Positions 25,984 to 33,925 of a stretch of DNA of 64,000 bases are shown here, in pieces. The translations under genes and the position numbers were made by a program. The notes beneath the pieces were generated by a model. That model was not told the origin of the DNA. It did no database searches and saw only the letters and a program-made list of their open reading frames with translations. The stretch is from JAOABC01 sp041287495 (lineage in GTDB: Bacteria > Aquificota > Aquificia > Aquificales > Hydrogenothermaceae), in NCBI GenBank assembly GCA_041287495.1, contig JBEULE010000040.1, positions 124,001 to 188,000 of the forward strand. The letters run 5' to 3'. Positions within the stretch are counted from its first letter, which is position 1. Each line of letters starts with the position of its first letter.

Positions 25984-25997
25984 TTTAAAAGATACAT

Positions 25998-27230
25998 CTA
26001 AACTTTAACCTCATTTTTCTTGTTCAAAATTTCGGAAACATCTACCTCTTCCATTAAGTAAACTTTATCTCCAACCCTAACTTTTTCGTTAGTTTTTAGT
26101 CCTACAACCATTCCTCTCTCCGCAACTTCTATATTCTGTTTATCTATCTGCATAGATTCTACTTTCTGTCTAACTACTCCAGTAGTTTTTCCTATTATAT
26201 GGATTGTATCTCCTATTTTCATAGGACTATTTACTATTCTAACCTCTGCAACTGATATTTTAGGATAGTACTTTATAACTTCACCTACATAGATCTTTTT
26301 CTCTTTTGCTATTGATGCATTCAATCCAAATAAACCTTGTCCAAAGTAAAATCCACTATCCCACTCTCTATGATATGCTCTTTCAAGTAAATCCCATAGG
26401 TCTTGATATCCCTTCGTAGTCCATTCTCCGTTTAGTATTCTATCCCTTGCTTCTCTATATGCGTATGTTACGAGATATGCATAATCTGGGTTTTTATTTC
26501 TTCCTTCTATTTTCCAGCTATCAGCCCACATCAGTTTATCTACGAAGTTTAATGTTACCAAATCTCTTGCAGAAAGTACATAATCAGATCCTAGTATGAA
26601 GTCTGTTCCGGTATTCTTTGATGTTATTTTAACCTCAAACTCATGTCTGCAGACTTGATAACACTCTCCTCTGTTACCGGAAGTTTCAAATACATCATGG
26701 CTTAGAAAGCATCTTCCAGATATAGCCATACACATAGCACCATGAACGAAGATTTCAATTTCAAGGTTTGTCTTCTCTTTGAGAGCCAAAAGTCCTTCAA
26801 GTTTTACTTCCCTTGCCGGAACAATTCTCTTTACTCCAAGTTGCTGATAAAACAGAGCAGCCTGTGAGTTTGAAACAGAAGCCATCGTAGATAGGTGGGT
26901 AGTTATACCTCTTTGTATAGCACCTGATAAAACAGCCATATCCCAACCGATGACAGCATCTACCCCTATCTCTTTAAGCTGGTCTAGTGTCTCATTTAAC
27001 CAAGGTAGATCATCTTCAAAAACAATTGAGTTTAAAACTATGTACTGTTTTAAGCCTTTATCCTGTGTTATCTTTCTTATCTCTGCTACATCTTTTATAT
27101 CAAATTCACTTTTTAATGCTCTCTGGTTTAATTTACCACAACCCATATATATAGCATCTGCTCCAGCTTTTATAACTGCTGCAAGTCCTTCATAATGACC
27201 AACAGGTGCAAGTATCTCCGGTTTGTTCAT
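25998..27230 (-). CDS. U32 family peptidase-like protein (tRNA/rRNA hydroxylation or UbiU type)
   Basis: U32 family members include TrhP and RlhA, which take part in RNA hydroxylation, and UbiU/UbiV in anaerobic ubiquinone synthesis. The 410-residue protein has the N-terminal barrel (EILAPVGHYEGLAAVIKAGADAIYMG) and the conserved cysteine region FVHGAMCMAISGRCFLS, followed by NRGECYQVCR near 190, which in studied members binds a 4Fe-4S cluster. A C-terminal beta domain follows. Which subgroup it belongs to is open. It lies upstream of copA in the opposite order and has the palindrome at 27292 in front of it. Confidence 0.8.
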   Translation of the reverse strand: MNKPEILAPVGHYEGLAAVIKAGADAIYMGCGKLNQRALKSEFDIKDVAEIRKITQDKGLKQYIVLNSIVFEDDLPWLNETLDQLKEIGVDAVIGWDMAVLSGAIQRGITTHLSTMASVSNSQAALFYQQLGVKRIVPAREVKLEGLLALKEKTNLEIEIFVHGAMCMAISGRCFLSHDVFETSGNRGECYQVCRHEFEVKITSKNTGTDFILGSDYVLSARDLVTLNFVDKLMWADSWKIEGRNKNPDYAYLVTYAYREARDRILNGEWTTKGYQDLWDLLERAYHREWDSGFYFGQGLFGLNASIAKEKKIYVGEVIKYYPKISVAEVRIVNSPMKIGDTIHIIGKTTGVVRQKVESMQIDKQNIEVAERGMVVGLKTNEKVRVGDKVYLMEEVDVSEILNKKNEVKV

Positions 27231-27291
27231 AGAATTACCTCTACTATTTGATTTACACAGTAGATTTTAATATATACCTTTTTTAGAATTT

Positions 27292-27307
27292 AATGATGAT
27301 TATCATT
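27292..27307. promoter_or_regulatory. AATGAT-ATCATT palindrome, Fur-box-like
   Basis: AATGATGATTATCATT has 6-bp inverted arms around a 4-bp centre. On the minus strand it reads ATGATAATCATCATT, which shares the ATGATAATCAT core of the Fur box. It overlaps the copA stop codon and sits about 60-75 bp upstream of the U32 gene start. It may regulate the U32 gene or be a chance match. Confidence 0.3.
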
Positions 27308-29156
27308 TATCTATATTGATTAGCCTTATTCTTAAACTGTTTAGGACTACACTTACAGAGCTTATAGACATTGCTATGCCGGCATAAACCGGATTAAGTA
27401 AAATTCCAAATATAGGATAAAACAAGCCCGCTGCCAAAGGGATTCCTATTATGTTGTATATATATGCCCAAAAGAGATTCTGTTTTATTACTTTAAGACC
27501 AATCACTGATAGATTTAAAGCTTTAATCACACCTCTTAAATCTGTGTTCATAAGTATTATATCTCCACTTTCTTTTGCTATATCTGTTGAACTTTCTACT
27601 GCTATACCTATATCAGAAACAGACATTGCCGGAGCATCGTTTATTCCATCTCCTATAAAAATAACACTTTTGCCTTGATTCTTAAACTTTATAATTTCAT
27701 TGTATTTATCTAACGGTGTTAAATTTGCTCTGTATTCATCTATATTTAACAGGGAAGCAATCTCTCGAGCTACAGCCTGATTATCTCCGGTTAACATAAC
27801 AGGTTTTATACCTCTTTTTTTTAGGTACTCTATAACTTCCCTTGCCTCCTGTCTTAAGCTGTCGGATATAGACATAACTGCAACAATTTCATTATCTACA
27901 GCTGCAAACACTACTGTATCTTTTGTATGGACACTGTAGAAATCTTTTACTTCTTTACTCATTTTAATGTTATACCTTTCCAATATCTTTGAATTTCCAA
28001 CAATAATAGTTTTTTCACCGAATTTTCCAACTACACCTTCCCCAGCTATAACTGTCTTATACTCTAATTTTTCATCTTTTAAATCTCCTAAAAATTTAAC
28101 TATGGCCTTAGATATAGGGTGGTTTATGTCCTTTTCTAAAGAGTAGATGTAAGATAAAAATTTATCGTTTATTATTAGGCTTTCCTTAACTTCCATTTTT
28201 CCTGTTGTTAATGTTCCGGTTTTGTCAAAAACAGCAATATCTATTTTTGCTATCTTTTCTACAATTTCCGGATTTTTAAACAGGATACCTTCTTTTGCAC
28301 CTCTACCAACAATGTTTACTATAGCAATCGGAGTTGCAAGTCCTAATGCACATGGACAAGCTATTACTAATACAGCAACCATATTAACAAATGCATATTC
28401 AAGGGAGTTAAAAAGTATATACCATACATCAAAAGTTAGTATTGCAAACATAAGAACAATTGGGACAAAAAACTGAGTTACTCTGTCAGCAAATTTACCT
28501 ATTTGTGGCTTTCTACTCTGGGCTTGTAAAAGTAAATCTATTATCTGGTTTATCACACTTTCTTTTGCATTTTTCACAGCTTTTATTTTTATAACACCAA
28601 TCTGATTTATACTTCCAGATATAACTGTATCTCCTACTTTTACAAACTCCAGTTTAGATTCTCCAGTTATGCTTGATTTATCAACTTCTGACTGTCCTTC
28701 TAAAACAACACCATCTACCGGAATAACATCGCCAGGTTTGATGATTATAACATCACCTTTTACTATATTCTCAGCATCTATTTCATACTCTTTTCCATCA
28801 ATTAATACTGTAGCTTTTTTAGGTTTTAGATTTAAAAGTTTCTTCATAAAATCAGAAGCTTTAAATTTTGCCTTTGTTTCAAGATACCTTCCAAGTAAAA
28901 CAAAAGTTATTACAGACCCACTTGCTTCAAAGTATACATGTCTAACATTTTCTGGTAACAGATTACCGAAGAATATTACAAATACAGAGTATAAATATGC
29001 AGATAAAGTTCCTATTGAAACAAGCAGGTTCATGTCGGCTATTCTGTTTTTTAAGGCTGTTAGAGAAAACCTGTAAAATTCTATTCCAACGTATATCTGA
29101 ATTATAGATGCAAAAATAAACTGTGAGTATTTATTTAAAGGGTCAGCTAAAAACAT
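27303..29156 (-). CDS. copA: Copper-type P1B ATPase, main part
   Basis: This is a heavy-metal exporting P-type ATPase. The 617 residues from the first ATG show the phosphatase loop TGES (SSITGESK), the metal-binding CPC in the membrane (VIACPCALG), the phosphorylated DKTGT, the HP motif in INHPISKA, and the GDGIND hinge. The N-terminal heavy-metal-binding domain is missing and the ATG at 29156 sits after most of the first membrane helix. The same frame stays open without a canonical start to 29237 and there reads KKLKEIEELKKRLTISVISL, the usual linker and first helix. The gene directly upstream (29225-29575) supplies the missing domain in the other frame. See the frameshift finding. Confidence 0.9.
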   Translation of the reverse strand: MFLADPLNKYSQFIFASIIQIYVGIEFYRFSLTALKNRIADMNLLVSIGTLSAYLYSVFVIFFGNLLPENVRHVYFEASGSVITFVLLGRYLETKAKFKASDFMKKLLNLKPKKATVLIDGKEYEIDAENIVKGDVIIIKPGDVIPVDGVVLEGQSEVDKSSITGESKLEFVKVGDTVISGSINQIGVIKIKAVKNAKESVINQIIDLLLQAQSRKPQIGKFADRVTQFFVPIVLMFAILTFDVWYILFNSLEYAFVNMVAVLVIACPCALGLATPIAIVNIVGRGAKEGILFKNPEIVEKIAKIDIAVFDKTGTLTTGKMEVKESLIINDKFLSYIYSLEKDINHPISKAIVKFLGDLKDEKLEYKTVIAGEGVVGKFGEKTIIVGNSKILERYNIKMSKEVKDFYSVHTKDTVVFAAVDNEIVAVMSISDSLRQEAREVIEYLKKRGIKPVMLTGDNQAVAREIASLLNIDEYRANLTPLDKYNEIIKFKNQGKSVIFIGDGINDAPAMSVSDIGIAVESSTDIAKESGDIILMNTDLRGVIKALNLSVIGLKVIKQNLFWAYIYNIIGIPLAAGLFYPIFGILLNPVYAGIAMSISSVSVVLNSLRIRLINIDK

Positions 29157-29224
29157 TGATAGGAATAGAAATATCAGAGAAATAACAGATATAGTTAATC
29201 TCTTTTTAAGTTCTTCTATCTCCT

Positions 29225-29575
29225 TTAACTTTTTTTTTCAAAATCTTCTAAGTTTAAGCTAACATCGTATCCTAACTCTCTTATTTTGTTTATTATATCT
29301 TCTCTTTTTACTTTTGATGGGTCAAATGTGAATATTCCTTTTGAAGTTCCAAAATTAACGGAAGCTGTTTTGACTCCATCAAGAAGTTTTATAGTTGCTT
29401 CAATACCAGCGGCACAACCGGCACAGTGCATTCCTGTGATGTTGAACTCTACTGTTTCAAACTCTCCCGTGAAACTGTCATCTTTAGTTTCATTCTTCTT
29501 TCCACCAAAGAAAAACCAAGATATACCACCTATTAAACTTAAAGAAGATATTAAAACTATAATATCACTTTTCAT
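29225..29575 (-). CDS. copA: Heavy-metal-associated domain, N-terminal part of copA
   Basis: The 116-residue product has a membrane helix (about 5-22, IIVLISSLSLIGGISWFFF), a short linker, and one heavy-metal-associated domain (about 41-110) with the copper-binding motif GMHCAGCAAG. It ends DFEKKS at TAA, reached through a run of nine A. A one-base backward slip at that run continues as EKKKLKEIEELKK into the ATPase. The membrane anchor before the domain is unusual, since CopA normally starts with the cytoplasmic metal domain. Alone it could also act as a membrane-tied copper chaperone. Confidence 0.85.
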   Translation of the reverse strand: MKSDIIVLISSLSLIGGISWFFFGGKKNETKDDSFTGEFETVEFNITGMHCAGCAAGIEATIKLLDGVKTASVNFGTSKGIFTFDPSKVKREDIINKIRELGYDVSLNLEDFEKKS

Positions 29576-29590
29576 ATCTCACACCTATTG

Positions 29591-30139
29591 TTAATGTTCC
29601 TTATCGTTATATTCTATTTTATTATCTTCGTGGGATTTTGCAAGAAAGAATATAGCCAAAGCTATAAGTATTATACCTATAGCCAGATAAAGCAGACTTA
29701 AAATATCTTCATATTTAAAAGAGACAGCATACTTGAAAAATGTAACAATCATAACCATAACTATAACTTTCGCAAGTTTATCCTTTAGCTGGTCTAATGA
29801 ATGTACAATGAGGACTCTTGATGATTTTGTATCTTTTTCTGCATAATCTATCTTACTTATAAAAAGTTCATATAATCCTACACCAAAAATTAGTAATACT
29901 GTTGCTATAAGGTAAGCGTCTATAGCACTTATTATATGTATGACAGCTTTTTTGTGAAACTGTTCATAAACCTCTTTATCTGAAAAAGCACGAAACAGTT
30001 CAAAGAAAATTTGTATTATATCAAAACTTCCCATTATAGTTAAGATTAATGCTGCAAATATAGATGCTAAAACAGCCAAGATGACCATAAGTCTACTTTC
30101 CCATAAAAATCTCTCAAATATCTGCTCTAGCTTGTTCAA
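29591..30139 (-). CDS. YqhA/UPF0114 family membrane protein
   Basis: The 182-residue protein has four membrane helices and the UPF0114 pattern: FLWESRLMVILAVLASI near the N-terminus, AIDAYLIATVLLIFGVGLYELF in the middle, and a conserved LDQLKDKLAKVIVMVMIVTFF segment. Function is unknown in the family. It is 15 bp upstream of the copA metal domain on the same strand, so it is probably the first gene of that transcript. A link to metal stress is only positional. Confidence 0.8.
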   Translation of the reverse strand: MNKLEQIFERFLWESRLMVILAVLASIFAALILTIMGSFDIIQIFFELFRAFSDKEVYEQFHKKAVIHIISAIDAYLIATVLLIFGVGLYELFISKIDYAEKDTKSSRVLIVHSLDQLKDKLAKVIVMVMIVTFFKYAVSFKYEDILSLLYLAIGIILIALAIFFLAKSHEDNKIEYNDKEH

Positions 30140-30157
30140 TCTTACCTCCGGAAGCTA

Positions 30158-30166
30158 TGCTATAAT
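30158..30166 (+). promoter_or_regulatory. Extended -10 promoter for nurA
   Basis: TGCTATAAT (30158-30166) lies in the divergent gap before the ATG at 30223. A TTGTTC upstream has a 23-bp spacing and does not count as a good -35. Confidence 0.45.
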
Positions 30167-30222
30167 ACAGTTAATAAATTTTACCACACATAAATATAAA
30201 TAATATAGGGAGTTTTTTAATT

Positions 30223-31362
30223 ATGCAGGCTAAACTTTATGAAAAACTTAAAAGTAAGAGAGAAATCCTAAAAAGCTTGATAGAAAAAGATATAGATGTA
30301 TCTTTGAAGGAAGAAGAAATATCAGAGAAATGGAATGAGTATGAGCCTAAGAGAAAAGATAGCTTTTCTGTTTTGGTGAGTGATGGTTCTTTAAATATCC
30401 GACAGTATTTAGGTTTTTACCTTATGGTTTTTGGTGGATATGGATATTTTTATGATTTAAGAAAAAAGGAAAAAGATAGCTTTTTTGCCGGAGATATAAC
30501 AGTTTCGGTGGCAAAAAGGCCAGAGGTTGCAAAATCTTATCTGTCTATGCTTATGTTTTTAGCAGAAGTAAAGAGTATATACAAACTCTATATATCGAAA
30601 AATGCTGATTTGATACTGTTTGACGGAACGCTTACAAGTAGACTTATAACTCCTTTCCCCCGTTCTGAATGGTTTATTAAATCAGAAGAAGTAGATGATT
30701 ATATTAATGGAGTTGCAAGAGAAATATTTGACAGTATAGATAAAGAAAAGATAGAGAGTTACGAAGATATCTATACACTTTCCGATGAAGTTAAAGAATA
30801 TATAATTCAAAATCTTGAAAAATCAAAGTTGAGGCTTGATTACATAGAAGCTGTTCAGTCAAAACTTGCTTATTATGAATTTATGTATCTTATTTATAAG
30901 ATTTTCAATATAAGAGATAAAGATATTATAGGAGTTGCAAAGACAAGTTCAGGTGTAGATATATTTAAAGCATCTGTTGCTGATATAAAACTTTTTTCTA
31001 AGTATATAAAAACATACGGATATTCGGTTGCAGTTAATCAAAATGTCCAAAAACTAAAATCATCTTTTGGTAATATACCCCAAGATATTGCAAACTATCT
31101 TTCCGATTTAAATATATTCTCTATATACTCAAAGTATGCAGATAAAAGGTTTGTAAATCTGATAGAAATATATCAACATTCTGATAGAGACTCTATAGAT
31201 GTAGAAGATATTCTGGATAAGCTTTATTCCATATCTTTTGATGGTTACCCATTTTTACTTAAAAAAGTAGATAACGAAGTGAGAATAACTCACGATGATA
31301 TGGATTTTATAGTCCAAGAACTTGGACTTGGAAGGGCTATAACCGGAAGAGAATTTCTATGA
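30223..31362 (+). CDS. nurA: NurA-domain DNA repair nuclease
   Basis: NurA is a 5'-3' exonuclease of DNA-end resection, usually with the HerA translocase, in archaea and some thermophilic bacteria. The 379-residue product has the N-terminal active-site Asp in VLVSDGSLNIR (near 52), the second Asp in LILFDGTLTSRL (near 130), the conserved VGVAKTSSGVD-like IIGVAKTSSG (near 240), and a His/Asp C-terminal part. No herA gene is adjacent in this window. The stop overlaps the start of the ComEA-like gene (ATGA). Confidence 0.8.
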   Translation: MQAKLYEKLKSKREILKSLIEKDIDVSLKEEEISEKWNEYEPKRKDSFSVLVSDGSLNIRQYLGFYLMVFGGYGYFYDLRKKEKDSFFAGDITVSVAKRPEVAKSYLSMLMFLAEVKSIYKLYISKNADLILFDGTLTSRLITPFPRSEWFIKSEEVDDYINGVAREIFDSIDKEKIESYEDIYTLSDEVKEYIIQNLEKSKLRLDYIEAVQSKLAYYEFMYLIYKIFNIRDKDIIGVAKTSSGVDIFKASVADIKLFSKYIKTYGYSVAVNQNVQKLKSSFGNIPQDIANYLSDLNIFSIYSKYADKRFVNLIEIYQHSDRDSIDVEDILDKLYSISFDGYPFLLKKVDNEVRITHDDMDFIVQELGLGRAITGREFL

Positions 31363-31679
31363 AGTTATCTGATTTCATACTTATAGATACAGAACTTCTT
31401 ACAACACAAGTAAAAATTATATCAGCTATTATGATATTTCTTCTTATTATACTAACTTTTAAACCTACTTTGATCCCCAAGTTTAAACCGTCAGATTTAA
31501 AAGTGAATGTAAATACAGCTGATATAAATAGGTTGAAGGATGTTCCTTATATTGGCGAGAAAACAGCGAATTTAATCATAGAAATAAGAAATCGGAATGG
31601 ATATTTTAAATCTGTTGAAGAACTCAAATTTTTACCTAATTTTGATAAATTTAAAAACTACATTAAAACGGAGGATTGA
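31359..31679 (+). CDS. ComEA-like helix-hairpin-helix protein
   Basis: The 106-residue product has an N-terminal membrane helix (about 21-36) and a helix-hairpin-helix DNA-binding domain (about 47-100) with VNTADINRLKDVPYIGEKTANLIIEI, the ComEA signature. ComEA binds incoming DNA in the periplasm during natural transformation. The order of domain and anchor matches the family. It overlaps nurA and the following TPR gene, so it is in one operon with a DNA nuclease; whether the proteins cooperate is not known. Confidence 0.8.
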   Translation: MKLSDFILIDTELLTTQVKIISAIMIFLLIILTFKPTLIPKFKPSDLKVNVNTADINRLKDVPYIGEKTANLIIEIRNRNGYFKSVEELKFLPNFDKFKNYIKTED

Positions 31680-31681
31680 AT

Positions 31682-31999
31682 TTGGATAGAATAGAAGAGT
31701 TAAAAAAGGCTTTGGAGAAAAATCCTAACAATCCTTTAGGTTTATACGGTCTTGCTTTGGAACTTTACAAAGCTGGAAGATATGAAGATGCAATTGTAGA
31801 GTTTAAAAAGTATCTAAGTTTATACGAAGACCAAGGAGCAGCATATAGAACCTTGGCACAGTGTTATATCAATTTGGGAGATATTGAGAATGCTATTGAA
31901 GCTTACGAAAGAGGTATAGAGAAGGCTTTAAAGTTTAATCATTCTACAATGGTTCAAGAGTTTAGGGAGGAGATAGAGAGATTAAGGCAGATGCTTTAA
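31682..31999 (+). CDS. Small tetratricopeptide (TPR) protein
   Basis: The product has about 105 residues made of TPR helices (NPLGLYGLALELYKAGRYEDA, then AAYRTLAQCYINLGDIENAIEAYERG). The TTG at 31682 lies seven bases after GGAGG; another TTG at 31676 is too near. TPR proteins are protein-binding scaffolds. The gene overlaps the family 9 glycosyltransferase gene that follows, and a similar pair exists at 47602-49048. Confidence 0.75.
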   Translation: MDRIEELKKALEKNPNNPLGLYGLALELYKAGRYEDAIVEFKKYLSLYEDQGAAYRTLAQCYINLGDIENAIEAYERGIEKALKFNHSTMVQEFREEIERLRQML

Positions 32000-32952
32000 A
32001 GAGAGTTCTTGTCATCAGGCTTTCTTCCTTAGGAGATGTTATACTTTCTTCTGTAGTTTTACAGCCTCTATATGAGAGAGGTTATAGTGTAGATTTCTTA
32101 ACATTTAAACCTTTTGATACTCTTTTTTTAGAAGATTATAGAGTTAATAAAGTGATAGGATTAGATAAAAAAGATGTTAAATCTATAATGGATATAGTTA
32201 AGTTTGCAAAATCTCTTGGTAGGTACGATTACGTTATAGATTTACATAAAAATTTAAGAAGTTTTATTATAAGTAGTTTTGTAAAAGGCAAAGTTTATAG
32301 ATATAAAAAAAACTCTATCAAAAGAAGATTGAAAATATTGGATGAAAAGTTTAACGTAGTTAAAGCCTACCTTGAAGTTTTGAAAAATTTAGATATAAAT
32401 GAAACTGGTAAATATAGACCAAAGATAATTCTAAAAGATGAAGAAATTGAAAAAGTTAAACATTTTATTCCAGATAGATTTATAACCTTGGGAACAGGTG
32501 CAAGGTATAAAAATAAAGTGTATCCGTTTTACAATCAAGTAGCAAAGATTTTTTTAAAGAAAGGTTATAATGTTGTACTAATAGGCTCAAAAGAGGATAA
32601 AGAGATTGACGGAAATATCTACCCTGATAAAGTTTTTGATTTAAGAGGGAAATTATCTTTAAGAGAGAGTATAGCTGTGGTTTCTCAAGGTATTATCACT
32701 ATAAGTAATGACTCTGCAGTTGCCCACATGTCAAGAGCTACCAGAGTTCCCGTTCTGATGCTTTATGGTGCCACACATCCTGCTTTTGGCTTTGCACCTT
32801 TTGTAGATGAAGGAGGATATATCTTTAAAAATTTAGACTGTCAACCATGTGATTTACACGGTAAAGGTAAGTGTAAGAGGGGAGATTTACTCTGTCTTAC
32901 ATCTATACATCCAGAAGAAGTTGTAGAAAAAGCTTTAAAATTGGTAAGATGA
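31981..32952 (+). CDS. Family 9 glycosyltransferase (heptosyltransferase-like), non-canonical start
   Basis: GT9 enzymes such as WaaC and WaaF build the lipopolysaccharide core. The first canonical start (GTG, 32152) would lose the conserved N-terminus: upstream, in frame, the sequence reads LKRVLVIRLSSLGDVILSS, the classical GT9 opening. Between the in-frame TAG at 31963 and the GTG there is no ATG, GTG or TTG. An ATT at 31981, nine bases after GGAGGA, is the best candidate start. The C-terminal domain has SNDSAVAHMSRATRVPVLMLYG, binding ADP-sugar. As read from ATT the product has about 323 residues. A frame lesion near 31996 is an alternative. Confidence 0.75.
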   Translation: MKADALKRVLVIRLSSLGDVILSSVVLQPLYERGYSVDFLTFKPFDTLFLEDYRVNKVIGLDKKDVKSIMDIVKFAKSLGRYDYVIDLHKNLRSFIISSFVKGKVYRYKKNSIKRRLKILDEKFNVVKAYLEVLKNLDINETGKYRPKIILKDEEIEKVKHFIPDRFITLGTGARYKNKVYPFYNQVAKIFLKKGYNVVLIGSKEDKEIDGNIYPDKVFDLRGKLSLRESIAVVSQGIITISNDSAVAHMSRATRVPVLMLYGATHPAFGFAPFVDEGGYIFKNLDCQPCDLHGKGKCKRGDLLCLTSIHPEEVVEKALKLVR

Positions 32953-33920
32953 GTTTTTTAAACTGTGAAGAAATTTTAGAAAGTATTACTGATCCTGTTA
33001 TCATATTATCAAGAGAAGGTAAAGTTCTGTTTGAAAATCAAGAAGCAAAAAATTTTGCTTCTTTAAGTGGTATCCAATCTTTTGAAGATCTGTTAAGAGA
33101 TGTGTTGAAAAGTAGGTATATATCAGAAGGTTTTAACATAAAAGGTATGTATAAAAGATTTAATGATAGAGCTTTAGAGATAGATGGCTATGTATACAGA
33201 GATAGTATTATCATTATCATAAGGGATATAACGAGATATATAAAACTTGAGGAAGATATAAAAAAGGAAGGAAATATACAGACTTTCTCAAAATTGTTGG
33301 CAGAGTTGTTTCACGACCTTAAAGGACCGATAGCCGGAGTAAAAGCTGCTGCTCAGTATCTTAAAGAAAATCCTTCTGAAGTAGAGATGATAGATCATAT
33401 TATCAATGATATAGGAAGGATAGAAAGATTTTTAAAAGAGGTTATGAGTCTCACAAGACCTATAAATCTTGTTCTTAGAGAAGAGAATATACATAAAGTT
33501 ATAGACAAAACTTTAATTAGATATGAAACAATCTATCCTAATGTAAAGATAAAGAGATATTACGACCCAAGCCTTCCTGAAGTGATGATTGATGAAGATT
33601 ATTTTGTAAGAGTTTTGGAGAGCTTAATTCAAAATAGTATTGATGCAATAAATTCAGAAGGTGAGATAACTATAGAAACAGGTATATCTGACGATATGAT
33701 ATACTCTCCCAGGAGGGATAAAATATATATAAGAATAAAGGATTCTGGAGAAGGAGTACCAGAAGAAATAATTGATAAAATATTCTTACCTTTCTTCTCT
33801 ACGAAGGAAGAAGGGACAGGGGTTGGACTTTCTAATGCATTTAATATAGTAAAATCTCATGGAGGCGTTTTGAGATACATTGGTAACTCAACTTTTGAAA
33901 TATTAATTCCAATAAGGTGA
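32949..33920 (+). CDS. NtrB-like sensor histidine kinase
   Basis: The 323-residue cytoplasmic kinase has a PAS-like sensor domain (about 5-95), the phosphoacceptor H122 in LAELFHDLKGPIAG, and the ATPase domain with N box (QNSIDAI), G1 (KDSGEGVPEE), F box (LPFFSTK) and G2 (EGTGVGLSNA). It has no membrane segment, like NtrB. It ends in the start of its partner regulator, overlapping the gene for the sigma-54 activator, so they form a two-component pair. The signal is unknown. Confidence 0.88.
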   Translation: MSFLNCEEILESITDPVIILSREGKVLFENQEAKNFASLSGIQSFEDLLRDVLKSRYISEGFNIKGMYKRFNDRALEIDGYVYRDSIIIIIRDITRYIKLEEDIKKEGNIQTFSKLLAELFHDLKGPIAGVKAAAQYLKENPSEVEMIDHIINDIGRIERFLKEVMSLTRPINLVLREENIHKVIDKTLIRYETIYPNVKIKRYYDPSLPEVMIDEDYFVRVLESLIQNSIDAINSEGEITIETGISDDMIYSPRRDKIYIRIKDSGEGVPEEIIDKIFLPFFSTKEEGTGVGLSNAFNIVKSHGGVLRYIGNSTFEILIPIR

Positions 33921-33925
33921 AGATA

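Noticed and set aside
28669..29076. A 135-residue plus-strand frame inside copA
   Set aside because: It is antisense to conserved ATPase motifs, including the TGES loop.
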